Part shown: positions 10,639 to 20,796 of the stretch, one piece after another
How the letters are laid out: the number at the start of each line of letters is the position of its first letter
Position numbering within the stretch: position 1 is the first letter of the stretch
Source of the DNA: Limnanthes douglasii subsp. nivea
Taxonomy: Eukaryota; Streptophyta; Magnoliopsida; Brassicales; Limnanthaceae
Assembly (NCBI GenBank): GCA_036936605.1
Contig: JAUPFV010000001.1
Span: forward strand, 172,688,386 to 172,752,385
Length of the DNA: 64,000 nucleotides
Reading direction: 5' to 3'
Translations under genes and position numbers: made by a program
The notes under the pieces: generated by a model
What the model was told of the DNA's origin: nothing
What the model saw: only the letters and a program-made list of their open reading frames with translations
Databases searched by the model: none

Positions 10639-10646
10639 TATTTATA
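10639..10646 (-). promoter_or_regulatory. TATA box of the element A antisense gene
   Basis: On the minus strand the sequence reads CTCTATAAATACTCAG, a consensus plant TATA box. It lies about 175 bp upstream of the antisense ATG, giving a leader of roughly 145 nt. It sits about 400 bp inside the 3' LTR and is separate from the LTR promoter. Element C has a similar TATAAATA before its antisense gene. Confidence 0.7.
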
Positions 10647-11048
10647 GAGTAAAGAGTAACATCGAGAATGTGAAAGCAAGGAACAAGTAATCTCTTCTCA
10701 TTCGCTGGAATATGAAACGAAAAGGAAACTAATGATGTCACAGGTCTACTACTAGCAGTCTAATCAGTCCATCGAGTAGAGTTTAGAAATTTCGAAGTGT
10801 TGTTAAACTATGTGTGAAGTAATCAGGTGTAAAAATCAAAGGCAACGCAGTACCACAAGAAGTTAAATTCGATGAGGAGTTGAATTCGAGGCAGTTGAGA
10901 AATTCATTTGCATTTACTCGCCAGTTCGAAGAGACTCCTGGTTTATTGGATTTAATCATAATAAAGATATAAAATAATGCTGATCCGAAGAAGAGTTCGA
11001 AGAGCTAATAGTTCTTATACATAGATATATAAGAACTAGGGGGGCTAC
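10647..11048. other. Element A: upstream region of antisense gene and polypurine tract
   Basis: No gene is seen here. The stretch lies between the antisense TATA box and the 3' LTR and holds several TTCGAAG/TTCGAG motifs. It ends in the polypurine tract AACTAGGGGGGCTAC immediately before the LTR, the expected plus-strand primer site. Confidence 0.75.
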
Positions 11049-11312
11049 TGATAAGGAAAAGTATTCTTTAGGGACTAAAGTGATAAATGCTGTAATTATA
11101 GGATTAAATTAGACTTTAGGAAGAACCTAGGGGTTAAGTTGTAAATTTAACAATATGTAACCGTTTTCTCTAACTAACTCACCTGACCTATTTAAAGAGG
11201 CTGAAAGAGTTATTTTGACCTATGAAATATTCAGAGGTACTTTTCACTACTTGAATTTTTCACTGTAAACTCTCTATTCTGAATTCACTCGTGACAACTT
11301 CAATTCACACCA
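11049..11312 (+). repeat. Element A 3' LTR
   Basis: This is 264 bp and identical to the 5' LTR except for A instead of G at about 11186 (ACCTGACC). The second-copy 3' LTR has G, so the change arose after the 38.6-kb duplication. Confidence 0.95.
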
Positions 11313-11866
11313 ACAACGATGACATCTAATGAGTCCGAATTCTGATTACTCCCCGGACAGGGACAGATCGGACCTAGCTCTCCGGACCGGACAGACCATT
11401 TCAAACACCTAGCTAATGGGACTGTCCGAACTATGACAAAAGTACTAAAAAACCTAAACACTTCTTGACTAAGCTACTTGCTCTCCTACTTAGAACTCAT
11501 GGGTCTTTAAACATGACCCGGGTCCATTGAACATGACCCGAAAGCCCATAAGGGCCCAAAATGTAAGGGTATAAGTACCCAACCACCTGCATTAAATGTG
11601 GGTAATAAAAATTAACTCCAACCAGCCAGCTTAATTCTCCCTCTACTCTCTACTCTAAATATCAAACACCCACATACTTCTTTAAACCACCAAACAAATT
11701 AAAAGCCTACCCTCAGGCGATAATTATCCTTATCAACATCAACCGTACTCGTCGTGCCAGTCTTTCATTTATCATGTGCATCCAACAATTTTTGATACGG
11801 TCCTAGATTAACATGCGGATTCAACGCCACAAGATCATCACAAGCTTCATCTTATCTCTTTGAATC
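11313..11866. other. Non-coding stretch between element A and remnant D
   Basis: No coding sequence is supported. It contains GTCCGGAC-type motifs and repeated ACATGACCCG near 11510-11540, GGGTATAAGTACCC near 11567, and a CT-rich tract. This composition suits an old LTR or promoter remnant, but I found no partner LTR. It is repeated at 17372-17921 (about 2% different), 49898-50451 and 55957-56506. Confidence 0.4.
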
Positions 11867-12001
11867 ATGTCAATGGCCACCTCCATTACATGGCGTTCCT
11901 ACTCCTCCAAATCCACCACGGCCTGCTTTTTCATAGCAGCACTCACTCTTCTTTTCATTCCGAGCACTTACCAGTGGCTTCAACAGTCCGCCAGTGCTTG
12001 A
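11867..12001 (+). other. Short reading frame with a membrane segment fused to remnant D (unrecognised)
   Basis: An ATG-started frame of 44 codons (MSMATSIT...) contains a hydrophobic run (CFFIAALTLLFI). It then crosses into retroelement sequence, which is read in a different frame, and stops. The first 100 bases do not look like gag or protease, so they may be a captured first exon of a host gene or chance. The counterpart at 17922-18056 keeps the frame open with several amino-acid changes. I do not recognise the source. Confidence 0.25.
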
Positions 12002-13356
12002 AATATGCTGTTCAGGGACAGGTGGGAGTCGTCCGGAGCAGTCAAAAGGTTGCAAGAGAATGTTATGCTACAGCTCTGGCTCCCCGAACACTGGGGGCAG
12101 TTCGTATCAACGAACAATAGCAGTTTGAGGGGCTTTCTAGGGGTGAGGGAGAAATTGATGACCCTAGAGAGACCCCGGGAGTGTTGATACCGGTCGAGGA
12201 GGTAGAGACGCATTGTTTAGAAGAAGGAAAAAGTGTCAAGATAGGGTCTAAGATGCCACCCGTTTTGAAAAATGAAATGTTGAAGTTTTTTAAGAACCAT
12301 CAGCACGTTTTTGCTTGGTGCAATGCTGATGTTACTGGGGTTCCAGCAGAAGTAATATCACATCACATGTCTATCCGGAAAGACATAGCACCGGTGGTTC
12401 AAAAGAGAAGAGCTTTTTCTAAGGAAAAGGCTGATGTCATTGTGCAAGAAGTTGACAGGCTCACAAAGATAGGGCATATCAAGGAGTCTCAATATCCTTT
12501 GTGGACTGCCAATCCGGTTCTGGTAAAAAAGAAAAATGGCAAGTGGCGCATGTGCATTGACTTCACAGATCTCAATAGAGCTTGCCCAAAAGATTTGTAT
12601 CCAGTCCCCCGGATTGATCAGCTGGTAGATTCCACTTCTGGAAATAAGCTACTATCCTTTATGGATGCTTTCTATGGGTACAATCAGATTCAAGTAGATC
12701 CGAAGGATCGGGAACATACCACGCTTGTCACTGACAGGGGTCTTCATTGTTACACGGAGATGCCATTTGGATTGAAAAATGCTAGGGCTACTTATCAAAG
12801 ATTGGTGAACAAAGCCTTTGCTGATCAAATTGGAAGAAATATGGAAGTATACATTGATGACATGATGGTGAAAAGTGTGGATGAACAACTACACTTGGCA
12901 GACCTCCAAGAAACTTTTGCAAATTCGGTAAAAGTGAATTTAAAATTAAACCCAGAAAAATGTGTGTTTAGAGTGCAGTCCGGGAAGTTTCTAGGCTATA
13001 TTATAAGTGAGCATGGGATACAGCCCGATCCGGACCAGCTTAATGCTCTATTCCAGATGGAGCCTCCTCGAAATTCTAAAGAAATACAGCGACTAACGGG
13101 GAGATTAGCTGCTTTAAACAGATTTATCTCGAGGTCTTCGGACAGGTGCGCCCCTTTCTTCCAAACCCTGAAGGGTGCAAAGGGATTCGATTGGACCTCG
13201 CAATGTGATGAGGCTTTCAATGAGATCAAAAAGCACATGTCCTCCCCCAAAACTTTATCTAAAACAGTTAACGGGGAAACACTCTTCGTATATTTGGCAG
13301 TTTCAAGTTGTGCCATTAGTGCTGTTTTGGTAAGAGAAGTGGAGGTAAAGATCTGA
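11971..13356 (+). pseudogene. Remnant D: protease end and reverse transcriptase of a Tat-type element
   Basis: It begins in the protease C-terminus (TVRQCLKYAVQGQVGVVRSS) and reaches an in-frame TAG at 12118-12120 followed by CAGTTTG. It then stays open as pol to 13356, covering reverse transcriptase (WRMCIDFTDLNRA, YIDDMMVKS) and the start of RNase H (VYLAVSSCAISAVLV). It is cut there by unrelated sequence carrying a MULE remnant. The active-site block reads MDAFYGYNQI where relatives have MDAFSGYNQI. There is no gag, second RNase H or integrase, so it cannot be autonomous. It differs by about 2% from the unit II copy at 18026-19410. Confidence 0.85.
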
Positions 13357-13653
13357 AATCGCGTTTATGTCTTTCATCTCGTCACATGAATTTTTTCGAT
13401 GAAAAACGTCATTGTCGCAAGATTTGTACGACAAGATAACCTTATTCATCGCAAATATTCATGCGACTGAACAACCATATGCGTCGCATATAGTACTTAC
13501 GAACCAATTGCATTCCTAGTCGCATGCGACTCGTAAACCGAGGCATTCGCATGCGAAACATTAAGAGTTTTAATCGCATGTGACCCGTTTAGTGTATCAT
13601 TATATATATTGAAACAGTATTCTTTGTAAGAGGAACCTGCCTAACCTCTGTGT
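13357..13653. other. Palindrome-rich non-coding stretch before the MULE remnant
   Basis: No gene is seen. It holds two perfect palindromes, AGTCGCATGCGACT (13518-13531) and TTCGCATGCGAA (13546-13557), plus further TCGCAT/ATGCGA motifs. It marks the switch from the D pol frame to MULE-related sequence, so it may be the MULE terminal region. No clear target duplication was found. Confidence 0.45.
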
Positions 13654-14213
13654 ATGGATGTTGATTGCACAAAAATATTCACGACGGATAGGTTATTTAC
13701 AAAAGACGAATTGGATGCTTTCGTGGACATTGAATCGAAGAAGATTAAGTGTGTCACGATTACAAAGGTCTATGATATCGAGAAATGGTAGAGAACTCCT
13801 AAACTAGATTACGTTTGCGAGAGGTATGGTATTTTCATATCTAAAGTGAAGTTGAATACTTTAATAAAGTGGAGGACTACAATGAAGAAATGCAATTGTC
13901 CATATGCATTAAAAGGTCATCCTATAGACGTACTAGCCATGCGATGGCGCTTGGAAGTGGTAAATGGTACACACAATCACGAACCCTTCGTTCATTTAGA
14001 CGGCCATTCCCGCGCTTGTAAGCTAAAATGGGACGAACATGAACTAGTTCGTAGCTTGTCTCACCTTGGCTCGCGACGTAAGGAGATCTATAGTGGTTTG
14101 AAGTATCAATATCCCGGGAATATTTCGAACATGCGTGCAATCTACAATTGACGTAAAAAACATCGTGATGTTGAGCATGGGAGACAAATCCAAATAAAAT
14201 ATTTGTTGACAAA
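13654..14213 (+). pseudogene. Mutator-like (FAR1/MuDR-type) transposase N-terminal remnant, unit I
   Basis: It begins MDVDCTKIF and carries the N-terminal DNA-binding-type region of MULE transposases (KKCNCPYALKG, WRLEVVNGTHNHEPF). A TAG interrupts it near 13789, where the unit II copy has GGG, and a TGA follows at 14149-14151. It is cut off at about 14213 by the deletion that joins it to a C LTR, so the DDE catalytic domain is missing here. Confidence 0.8.
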
Positions 14214-14224
14214 TTACTTTGTTC
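14205..14224. other. Deletion junction with templated filler, unit I
   Basis: Unit II continues GTTGACAAAATTGAAGG (about 20260), whereas unit I reads GTTGACAAATTACTTTG and then TTCCCTTTTATAG inside a C LTR. The short stretch CAAATTACTTTGTT matches sequence found about 80 bp further inside the same LTR. This suggests filler copied during end joining. About 16 kb of unit II (roughly 20268-36328) is absent. Confidence 0.7.
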
Positions 14225-14419
14225 CCTTTTATAGTGGGGAAGGATGGACCCGTTTATGTCTTTGGTGGTATTGTTTTATTTCTCCTTTAGTCCTTTACAA
14301 ATTACTTTGTTTACAAATTACCCTCTAATAAATAATAAATACAATAATAGGCGTATTCATCTCCTTCTATTTACAATTGACTCCTTTTTTATTAAGATCG
14401 GCGAATTGATCCCTTATCA
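14222..14419 (-). repeat. Element C LTR stub, unit I
   Basis: These 198 bp match the right-hand LTR of element C (36329-36527) with few differences, ending at the same CTTATCA before AGGACCATTAACACGAG. It is the only trace of element C in unit I and shows that C was present before the deletion. Confidence 0.9.
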
Positions 14420-14625
14420 AGGACCATTAACACGAGTAATGGTCTACATACAAGACTAAGAGGGCCAAGAAATGAATAATCATGTTGTAGCTACTATGAG
14501 CAGTATAAATATTGGATCTTAAACACATATTTGTATCTTCTTCTCGAATCAATAAAAACTTACTATTTTGGAAAAATATTTGTTAGGGTTTCTCGTTAAC
14601 ATTTTTTGCGCTGTTTGTGGGAAAC
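14420..14625 (+). repeat. Element B 5' LTR end and decayed primer-binding site, unit II
   Basis: LTR-like features are a TATA-type AGTATAAATATT near 14500 and AATCAATAAAAAC as a possible poly(A) signal near 14547. The end is CTCGTTAACA at about 14601, followed by TTGCGCTGTTTGTGGGAAAC. That matches the plant Ty3/gypsy site TGGCGCCGTCTGTGGGAA with a few changes. The start of this LTR lies across the element C insertion, at about 26,729-26,782. Confidence 0.65.
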
Positions 14626-15019
14626 CAGAAACAAAAAACACTCATTTATGTTCAAGAACCAATGATAATAACTAGACCATGGATCAAAATAGAGCCTGTA
14701 GAGAGAAATATCACCATGACCAATCCATCTCAAACCGTGGAACAAATCATTGGGCCAAACACTATTCCGTCGTAGGTTGCTAATATCCAAGAAGCTCATC
14801 CCCATGAAGGTTGAAGCTCCGTCGGGGATCTCCCCAACAACCGTTGATCCATCACTAGCATCGGCTATCGCCGAGGTTATAGCCAGTCTAACTGACCCGC
14901 CTACCATAGCCAATAATGTGGATGAGGCAACAAAAGTTAGGTGGCTCGAGTAGTAAATCCAAGTAATGCAGGAGGCTCAACATAAGGCAGATCAATTATA
15001 GAACCAACACTCAAGGAGA
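14626..15019 (+). pseudogene. Element B leader and gag remnant
   Basis: No intact frame is present. A short ATG frame at 14750-14953 (MGQTLF...) and neighbouring pieces look like the start of gag. Most of gag, protease and reverse transcriptase are absent, because second-RNase H sequence follows within 400 bp. The internal deletion is shared by all unit copies. Confidence 0.45.
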
Positions 15020-16719
15020 TGAACAAAAATGGAGATTGGGCGCCTATGGGGGCATCGAGTGGCTCCGGGGAAGGAGCTGGAATTGTTCTAAAATCGCTGG
15101 GAGGAGAACAAATCTGAAAAGCAATCCGATTTGGGTCCCAGTAACCAATAATGTGGCGGAGTATAAAGCGGCCATAAGCGACATGTGATTAGCCCGCATT
15201 TTCGGACCAATCATACTTTACGTACGATCCGATTTGCAATTAATTATTTGCCAAGCTATGGGGGTGTATGGTGCAAAATAGGAGGGTATGCGCACCTATC
15301 TAAACATTCTAAAAGAATGCGAGGCTAAATTCCATAATGTTCAATACGAACAAGTATTCTGCCTCGTGAATTCCATAGTAGACTCTTTGGCTAAGTCAGA
15401 AGCGTCAACCAATCACCCACTAGTAATTTTGCAAGAACATCCTAGCATTGCAACCTATCTCCGACCGACCACAGTTTGTTCGGTCGGTAACGCCACCGAT
15501 TGGATACATCAACCATGGAACATTACCGTCAGACAAAGTACTCGCTCAGGCCTTACAATTGCTAGCAGCCAAATATTGTATACTAGATAATGTCATCTAT
15601 GAGAAAAGCGTGACTAAACCGTTAATGCACTATTTGGATCAGGAAAAAGCGATCATAGTTCTCCATGATCTACACTCAGGCGACACCAGAGCACACTGCG
15701 GTCACCGAAGCCTCATCCATAGATTTCTACTTGTCGGGTTCTATTGGCTCGAGTTGGTTGTGGATGTAGAGAAAATCGTACACCAATGCCATGCTTGCCA
15801 ACAATTTGCTAACAACGGACATCTCCTAAGCGATCCTATGGTCTCCAACATCATATACTCTTTGTTCGAAAACTGGGGCATCGACCTCGTAGGACCTCTA
15901 TCGATGGTCACAGGAAAAAGAAAGTTCCTGGTGGTCGCGGTCGACTATTTCACCAAATGGGTAGAAGCCAAAGAATTACTTAGGACTAGAGCTCACGAAA
16001 TATGCGACTTCATACATCACCAAATCTAACTCGTTTTGGAATCCATCTTCTGATAACAGACAATGGACCTCAATTCCAAAATTTAATACTCTCCATTTTG
16101 TAAATGTTTTGACATCACCCAACGCTTCTACACATCGTACTACCCGTAAGAAAATGGGCAAGTGAAGGTCACTAATCGTACTATTCTCGACGGGATTAAG
16201 AATAAGCTCGAGGGGGAAAGAGGTAAGTGGCTGGACAAACTAGCAGAAGTACTATGGGCTTATCGTACCACCCCTTGTATCAAAACAGGCGAAACACAGT
16301 TCTCCCTCGTCTATGGGTTTGAGATTGTGGGACCTGCAGAAATCATTATCCCGAGCCATAGAATTGAAATTATTCAGAAGATTTCAATGACGTTGATCGA
16401 GCGGTTGATGTCGGCCTAAAAGAAGAAATACAAGATCAAGCGCGCATACAATCAGAGCATTACAAAAGGTTAGTGCAAGGGTGTTTTAATTCCAAATTTC
16501 GACCTTGTGCGTTACAAATTAGAGACCTTGTCATGAAAAACTTTATTTCAAAGAGTGGGAGATAAACCGACTAGCAAACTAGGACCCAACTAGGAATGAC
16601 CCTATATTGTCATCTTTAAGGGCCATCAAGGTGCATTTTGTATCACCGATCAAGACGGCCACGCACGCAAGCATCCTTGGAATATTAGTCACTTTAAGCT
16701 ATATCATCAAGCTATGTAA
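15020..16719 (+). pseudogene. Element B pol remnant (second RNase H and integrase), unit II
   Basis: The second RNase H is recognisable around 15030-15410 (NNVAEYKAAIS, NSIVDSLAKSEAS) and carries stops. Integrase follows from about 15560: zinc finger (LHDLHSG, AHCGHRS, CHACQQF), core motifs NWGIDLVGPLS and DYFTKWVEAKE, and NRTILDGIKNKL with WAYRTTP. A stop at 16027-16029 and a frameshift break the core. The residue matching the third catalytic acid reads Lys (NGQVKVTNR). The tail to 16719 matches the sequence at 1-240. It is not functional. Confidence 0.85.
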
Positions 16720-17371
16720 TTAACCAATGCACTTTTTTCCGCTCTTAATGGATTTTTTAATGAGGCATCTACTTGTTTTCTCCAATTAATGAAATTTTAT
16801 TGCTTTCACCATTCGAATGTGTCTGTTTATACTTGTTCTTCGTAACTCTGCAAAAGGGTCACTGACCACGCTTAGGGCTACGCAATAGGGGCCATACTAT
16901 TCTATATTTATACATGATCTAAAAAATTATGACGAATGGGCTAATCAGTCACACGTTTTTAAGGCTATGTAAGGGGCCATATTGTACTCAATACCGCACT
17001 ACACTATTATATATGCAAACTACTCCAAGCCTACTCGGTTACACAATAGGCCTACCTGGTCGCTCCACAAATTTTTGCCAAGGCATTTATTAACTTGTTT
17101 TGGCCACACAATGAGCCATACTGAGCTCGATCATGCAAGGAAAGATTACTCAAAAAATATAAGTATAAACACATGTATTTCACCCAAATACCAATTAACT
17201 TTGTACCAAGGAATCAGCTATGTCGAGCTGCATGTTACAAAAAACGTTATCGTTTACAAAATTATTTAACATAATACAAAATCAATGGATCCACATGATC
17301 CATAGTCGAACCCAGATCATCCCCTTTCTGAGCAGGATTCACACTCGTCAGTGCTCCCGGTGCTTTCACAA
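16720..17371. other. Element B 3' non-coding region ending at the empty element A site, unit II
   Basis: It corresponds to 241-893. At 17360-17385 the sequence runs through TTTCACAACAATGACATC without interruption. That is the pre-insertion state of the site where unit I carries element A between two ACAAC copies. No gene is supported. Confidence 0.7.
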
Positions 17372-17921
17372 CAATGACATCTAATGAGTCCGAATTCTGA
17401 TTACTCCCCGGACAGGGACAGATCGGACCTAGCTCTCCGGACTGGACAGACCATTTCGAACACCTAGCTAATGGGACTGTCCGAACTATGACAAAAGTAC
17501 TAAAAAACCTAAACACTTCTTGACTAAGCTACTTGCTCTCTTACTTAGAACTCATGGGTCTTTAAACATGACCCGGGTCCATTGAAGATGACCCGAAAGC
17601 CCATAAGGGCCCAAAATGTAAGGGTATAAGTACCCAACCACCTGCATTAAATGTGGATAATAAAAATTAACTGCAACCAGCCAGCTTAATTCTCCCTCTA
17701 CTCTCTACTCTAAATATCAAACACCCACATACTTCTTTAAACCACCAAACAAATTAAAAGCCTACCCTCATGCGATAATTATCCTTATCAACATCAACCG
17801 TACTCCTTGTGCCAGTCTTTCATTTATCATGTGCATCCAACAATTTTTAATGCGGTCCTAGATTAATATGCGGATTCAACGCCACAAGCTCATCACAAGC
17901 TTCATATTATCTCTTTGAATC
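17372..17921. other. Non-coding stretch before remnant D, unit II
   Basis: This is the counterpart of 11318-11866, with the same repeated ACATGACCCG and TATAAGTACCC motifs and a few per cent of differences. No gene is supported; an old LTR remnant is possible. Confidence 0.4.
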
Positions 17922-18056
17922 ATGTCAATGGCCACCTCCATTATCTCGCGTTCCTACTCCTCCAAATCCACCTCGGCCTGCTTTTTCATAGCAGCACTCA
18001 CTCTTCTTTTCATTCTGAGCACTCGCCAGTGGCTTCAAAAGTCCGCCAGTGCTTGA
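17922..18056 (+). other. Short membrane-segment reading frame, unit II copy
   Basis: It is the same 44-codon frame as at 11867 (MSMATSII...CFFIAALTLLFI), open despite several replacements. It overlaps the start of remnant D in another frame. The source is unrecognised and it may be chance. Confidence 0.25.
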
Positions 18057-19410
18057 AATATGCTGTTCAGGGACAGGTGGGAGTCGTCCGGAGCAGTCAA
18101 AAGGTTGCAAGAGAATGTTATGCTACAGCTCTGGCTCCCCGAACACTGGGGGCAGTTCGTATCAACAAACAATATCAGTTTTAGGGGCTTTCTAGGGGTG
18201 AGGGAGAAATTGATGACCCTAGAGAGACCCCTGGAGTGTTGATACCGGTCGAGGAGGTAGAGACGCATTGTTTAGAAGAAGGAAAAAGTGTCAAGATAGG
18301 GTCTAAGATGCCACCCGTTTTGAAAAATGAAATGTTCAAGTTTTTGAAGAACCATCAGCACGTTTTTGCTTGGTGCAATGCTGATGTTACTGGGGTTCCA
18401 GTAGAAGTAATATCACATCACCTGTCTATCCGGAAAGACATAGCACCGGTGGTTCAAAAGAGAAGAGCTTTTTCTAAGGAAAAGGCTGATGTCATTGTGC
18501 AAGAAGTTGACAGGCTCACAAAGATGGGGCATATCAAGGAGTCTCAATATCCTTTGTGGACTGCCAATCCGGTTCTGGTAAAAAATAAAAATGGCAAGTG
18601 GCGCATGTGCATTGACTTCACAGATCTCAATAGAGCTTACCCAAAAGATTTGTATCCAGTCCCCCGGATTGATCAGCTGGTAGATTCCACTTCTGGAAAT
18701 AAGCTACTATCCTTTATGGATGCTTTCTCTGGGTACAATCAGATTCAAGTAGATCCGAAGGATCGGGAGCATACCACGTTTGTCACTGACAGGGGTCTTC
18801 ATTGTTACAAAGAGATGCCATTTGGATTAAAAAATGCTAGGGCTACTTATCAAAGATTGGTGAACAAAGCCTTTGTTGATCAAATTGGAAGAAATATGGA
18901 AGTATACATTGATGACATGATGGTGAAAAGTGTGGATGAACAACTACACTTGGCAGACCTCCAAGAAACTTTTGCCAATTTGGTAAAAGTGAATTTAAAA
19001 TTAAACCCAGAAAAATGTGTGTTTAGAGTGCAGTCCGGGAAGTTTCTAGGCTATATTATAAGTGAGCATGGGATACAGCCCGATCCGGACCAGCTTAATG
19101 CTCTATTCCAGATGGAGCCTCCTCGAAATGCTAAAGAAGTACAGCGACTAACGGGGAGATTAGCTGCTTTAAACAATTTATCTCGAGGTCTTCGGACAGG
19201 TGCGCCCCTTTCTTCCAAACCCTGAAGGGTGCAAAGGGATTCGATTGGACCTCGCAATGTGATGAGGCTTTTAATGAGATCAAAAAACACTTGTCCTCCC
19301 CCAAAACTTTATCTAAACCAGTTAACGGGGAAACAATCTTCGTATATTTGGCAGTTTCAAGTTGTGCCATTAGTGCTGTTTTGGTAAGAGAAGTGGAGGT
19401 AAAGATCTGA
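18026..19410 (+). pseudogene. Remnant D, unit II copy: protease end and reverse transcriptase
   Basis: It has the same content as 11971-13356 with about 2% nucleotide difference. The protease-pol UAG has become TAT (18173-18175) and a new TAG occurs two codons later (18182-18184). The reverse transcriptase is open from 18236, with YIDDMMVKS intact, but FTDLNRAY replaces the usual Cys. A 1-base deletion near 19176 shifts the frame, which stops at 19225. The remaining RNase H start runs out of frame to 19410. Confidence 0.85.
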
Positions 19411-19707
19411 AATCGCGTTTATGTCTTTCATCTCGTCACATGAATTGTTTCGATGAACAACATCATTGTTTCAAGATTCGTGCGACAAGATAACCTTATT
19501 CATCGCAAATATTCATGCGACTGAACAACCATATGCGTCGCATATAGTACTTACGAACCAATTGCATTCCTAGTCGCATGCGACTCGTAAACCGAGGCAT
19601 TCGCATGCGAAACATTAAGAGTTTTAATCGCATGTGACCCGTTTAGTATATCATTATATATATTGAAACAGTATTCTTTGTAAGAGGAACCTGCCTAACC
19701 TCTGTGT
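19411..19707. other. Palindrome-rich stretch before the MULE remnant, unit II
   Basis: It holds the same two perfect palindromes as unit I, at 19572-19585 and 19600-19611. ATCGCATGTGAC at 19627-19638 has an inverted match at 22684-22695, on the far side of the PMD gene. These could be decayed terminal inverted repeats of one MULE spanning both genes, but the match is only 12 bp. Confidence 0.4.
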
Positions 19708-20628
19708 ATGGATGTTGATTGCACAAAAATATTCACAACGGATAGGTTATTTACAAAAGACGAATTGGATGCTTTCGTGGACATTGAATCGAAGAAGATT
19801 AAGTGTGTCACGATTACAAAGGTATATGATATCGAGAAATGGGAGAGAACTCCTAAACTAGATTACGTTTGCGAGAGGTATGGTATTTTCATATCTAAAG
19901 TGAAGTTGAATACTTTAATAAAGTGGAAGACTACAACGAAGAAATGCAATTGTCCATATGCATTAAAAGGTTATCCTATAGACGTACTAGCCATGCGATG
20001 GCGCTTGGAAGTGGTAAATGGTACACACAATCGCGAACCCTTCGTTCTTTTAGACGGCCATTCGCGCGCTTGTAAGCTAAAATGGGACGAACATGAACTA
20101 GTTCGTAGCTTGTCTCACCTTGGCTCACGATGTAAGGAGATCTATAGTGGTTTGAAGTATCAATATCCCGGGAATATTTCGAACATGAGTGCAATCTACA
20201 ATTGACGTAAAAAACATCGTGATGTTGAGCATGGGAGACAAATCCAAATAAAATATTTGTTGACAAAATTGAAGGAGCATTAATATTCCACGTGGGAGCA
20301 TTTGAAAGAAGATACAAAGGTGATCACTGATTTTTTTGCGCACCCTACGAGCATGGACTTGTTATATACATTCCTTAATGTGTTATTCATGGGTTGTACC
20401 TACAAGATGACTAGGTATAAGATTTTGTTATTAGATATTGTTGGTTTTACGTCTACTTCCATTACATTTACCGTTGCATATGTACTTATGAGCGGGAGAA
20501 AATACAGAATTACACATGGGCTTTGGGTACTCTTCGTTGTTTGATGATGGATAGTGTGTGCGCATTTCCGAGCGTTATTGTTACCGACCAAGAGTTAGCT
20601 TTCATACTATCTATCAAAAGTACGACAA
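19708..20628 (+). pseudogene. Mutator-like transposase pseudogene, unit II
   Basis: The N-terminal part is open for 165 codons to a TGA at 20203-20205. Homology then resumes (HPTSMDLL, LFMGCTYKMTRYKILLLDIVG, TSTSITFTVAYV), which is the start of the MULE DDE transposase domain. A frameshift near 20490 moves it to another frame (NYTWALGTLR, SVIVTDQELAF), and it fades at about 20628. The end of the catalytic domain and the SWIM finger are missing. The TGA sits where relatives usually have an Arg codon, consistent with a C-to-T change. It is convergent with the PMD pseudogene. Confidence 0.82.
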
Positions 20629-20698
20629 ATAGAATAAATAAAATATCATGATACGACTCAAAAACATTATAGCAAACTTAGTTGTTTAATACATTATA

Positions 20699-20790
20699 AC
20701 AAACATAGTCTAACAAAAGTACGACACATACAAGACATAAAATACAACAAACATAGTCTAACAAAAGTACGACAAATAGAATACATAAAA
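20699..20790. repeat. 48-bp tandem duplication near the PMD 3' end
   Basis: Two near-identical 48-bp copies (core ACATAGTCTAACAAAAGTAC) lie just downstream of the PMD stop codon on the minus strand. Confidence 0.8.
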
Positions 20791-20796
20791 TACAGA

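Larger units (their letters stand above)
894..11312 (+). mobile_element. Element A, first copy: young, nearly intact Tat-type Ty3/gypsy LTR retrotransposon
   Basis: The element is 10,419 bp, with TG...CA LTRs at 894-1157 and 11049-11312. It is flanked by the 5-bp target duplication ACAAC (889-893 and 11313-11317). The unoccupied site is preserved at about 17367-17371, where the flanks join around a single ACAAC. In order it holds the primer-binding region, gag-protease, a UAG, pol (RT, RNase H, second RNase H, integrase), a 34-bp repeat array, an antisense spliced gene, and a polypurine tract. Two RNase H-like domains and an extra ORF after pol are known features of the Tat lineage. The two LTRs differ at one base here (about 11186) and at none in the second copy, so insertion was recent. 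Confidence 0.95.

Noticed and set aside
17262..17516. 84-codon minus-strand frame spanning the empty element A site
   Set aside because: It crosses two non-coding blocks, resembles no family I know, and is disrupted by element A in unit I.
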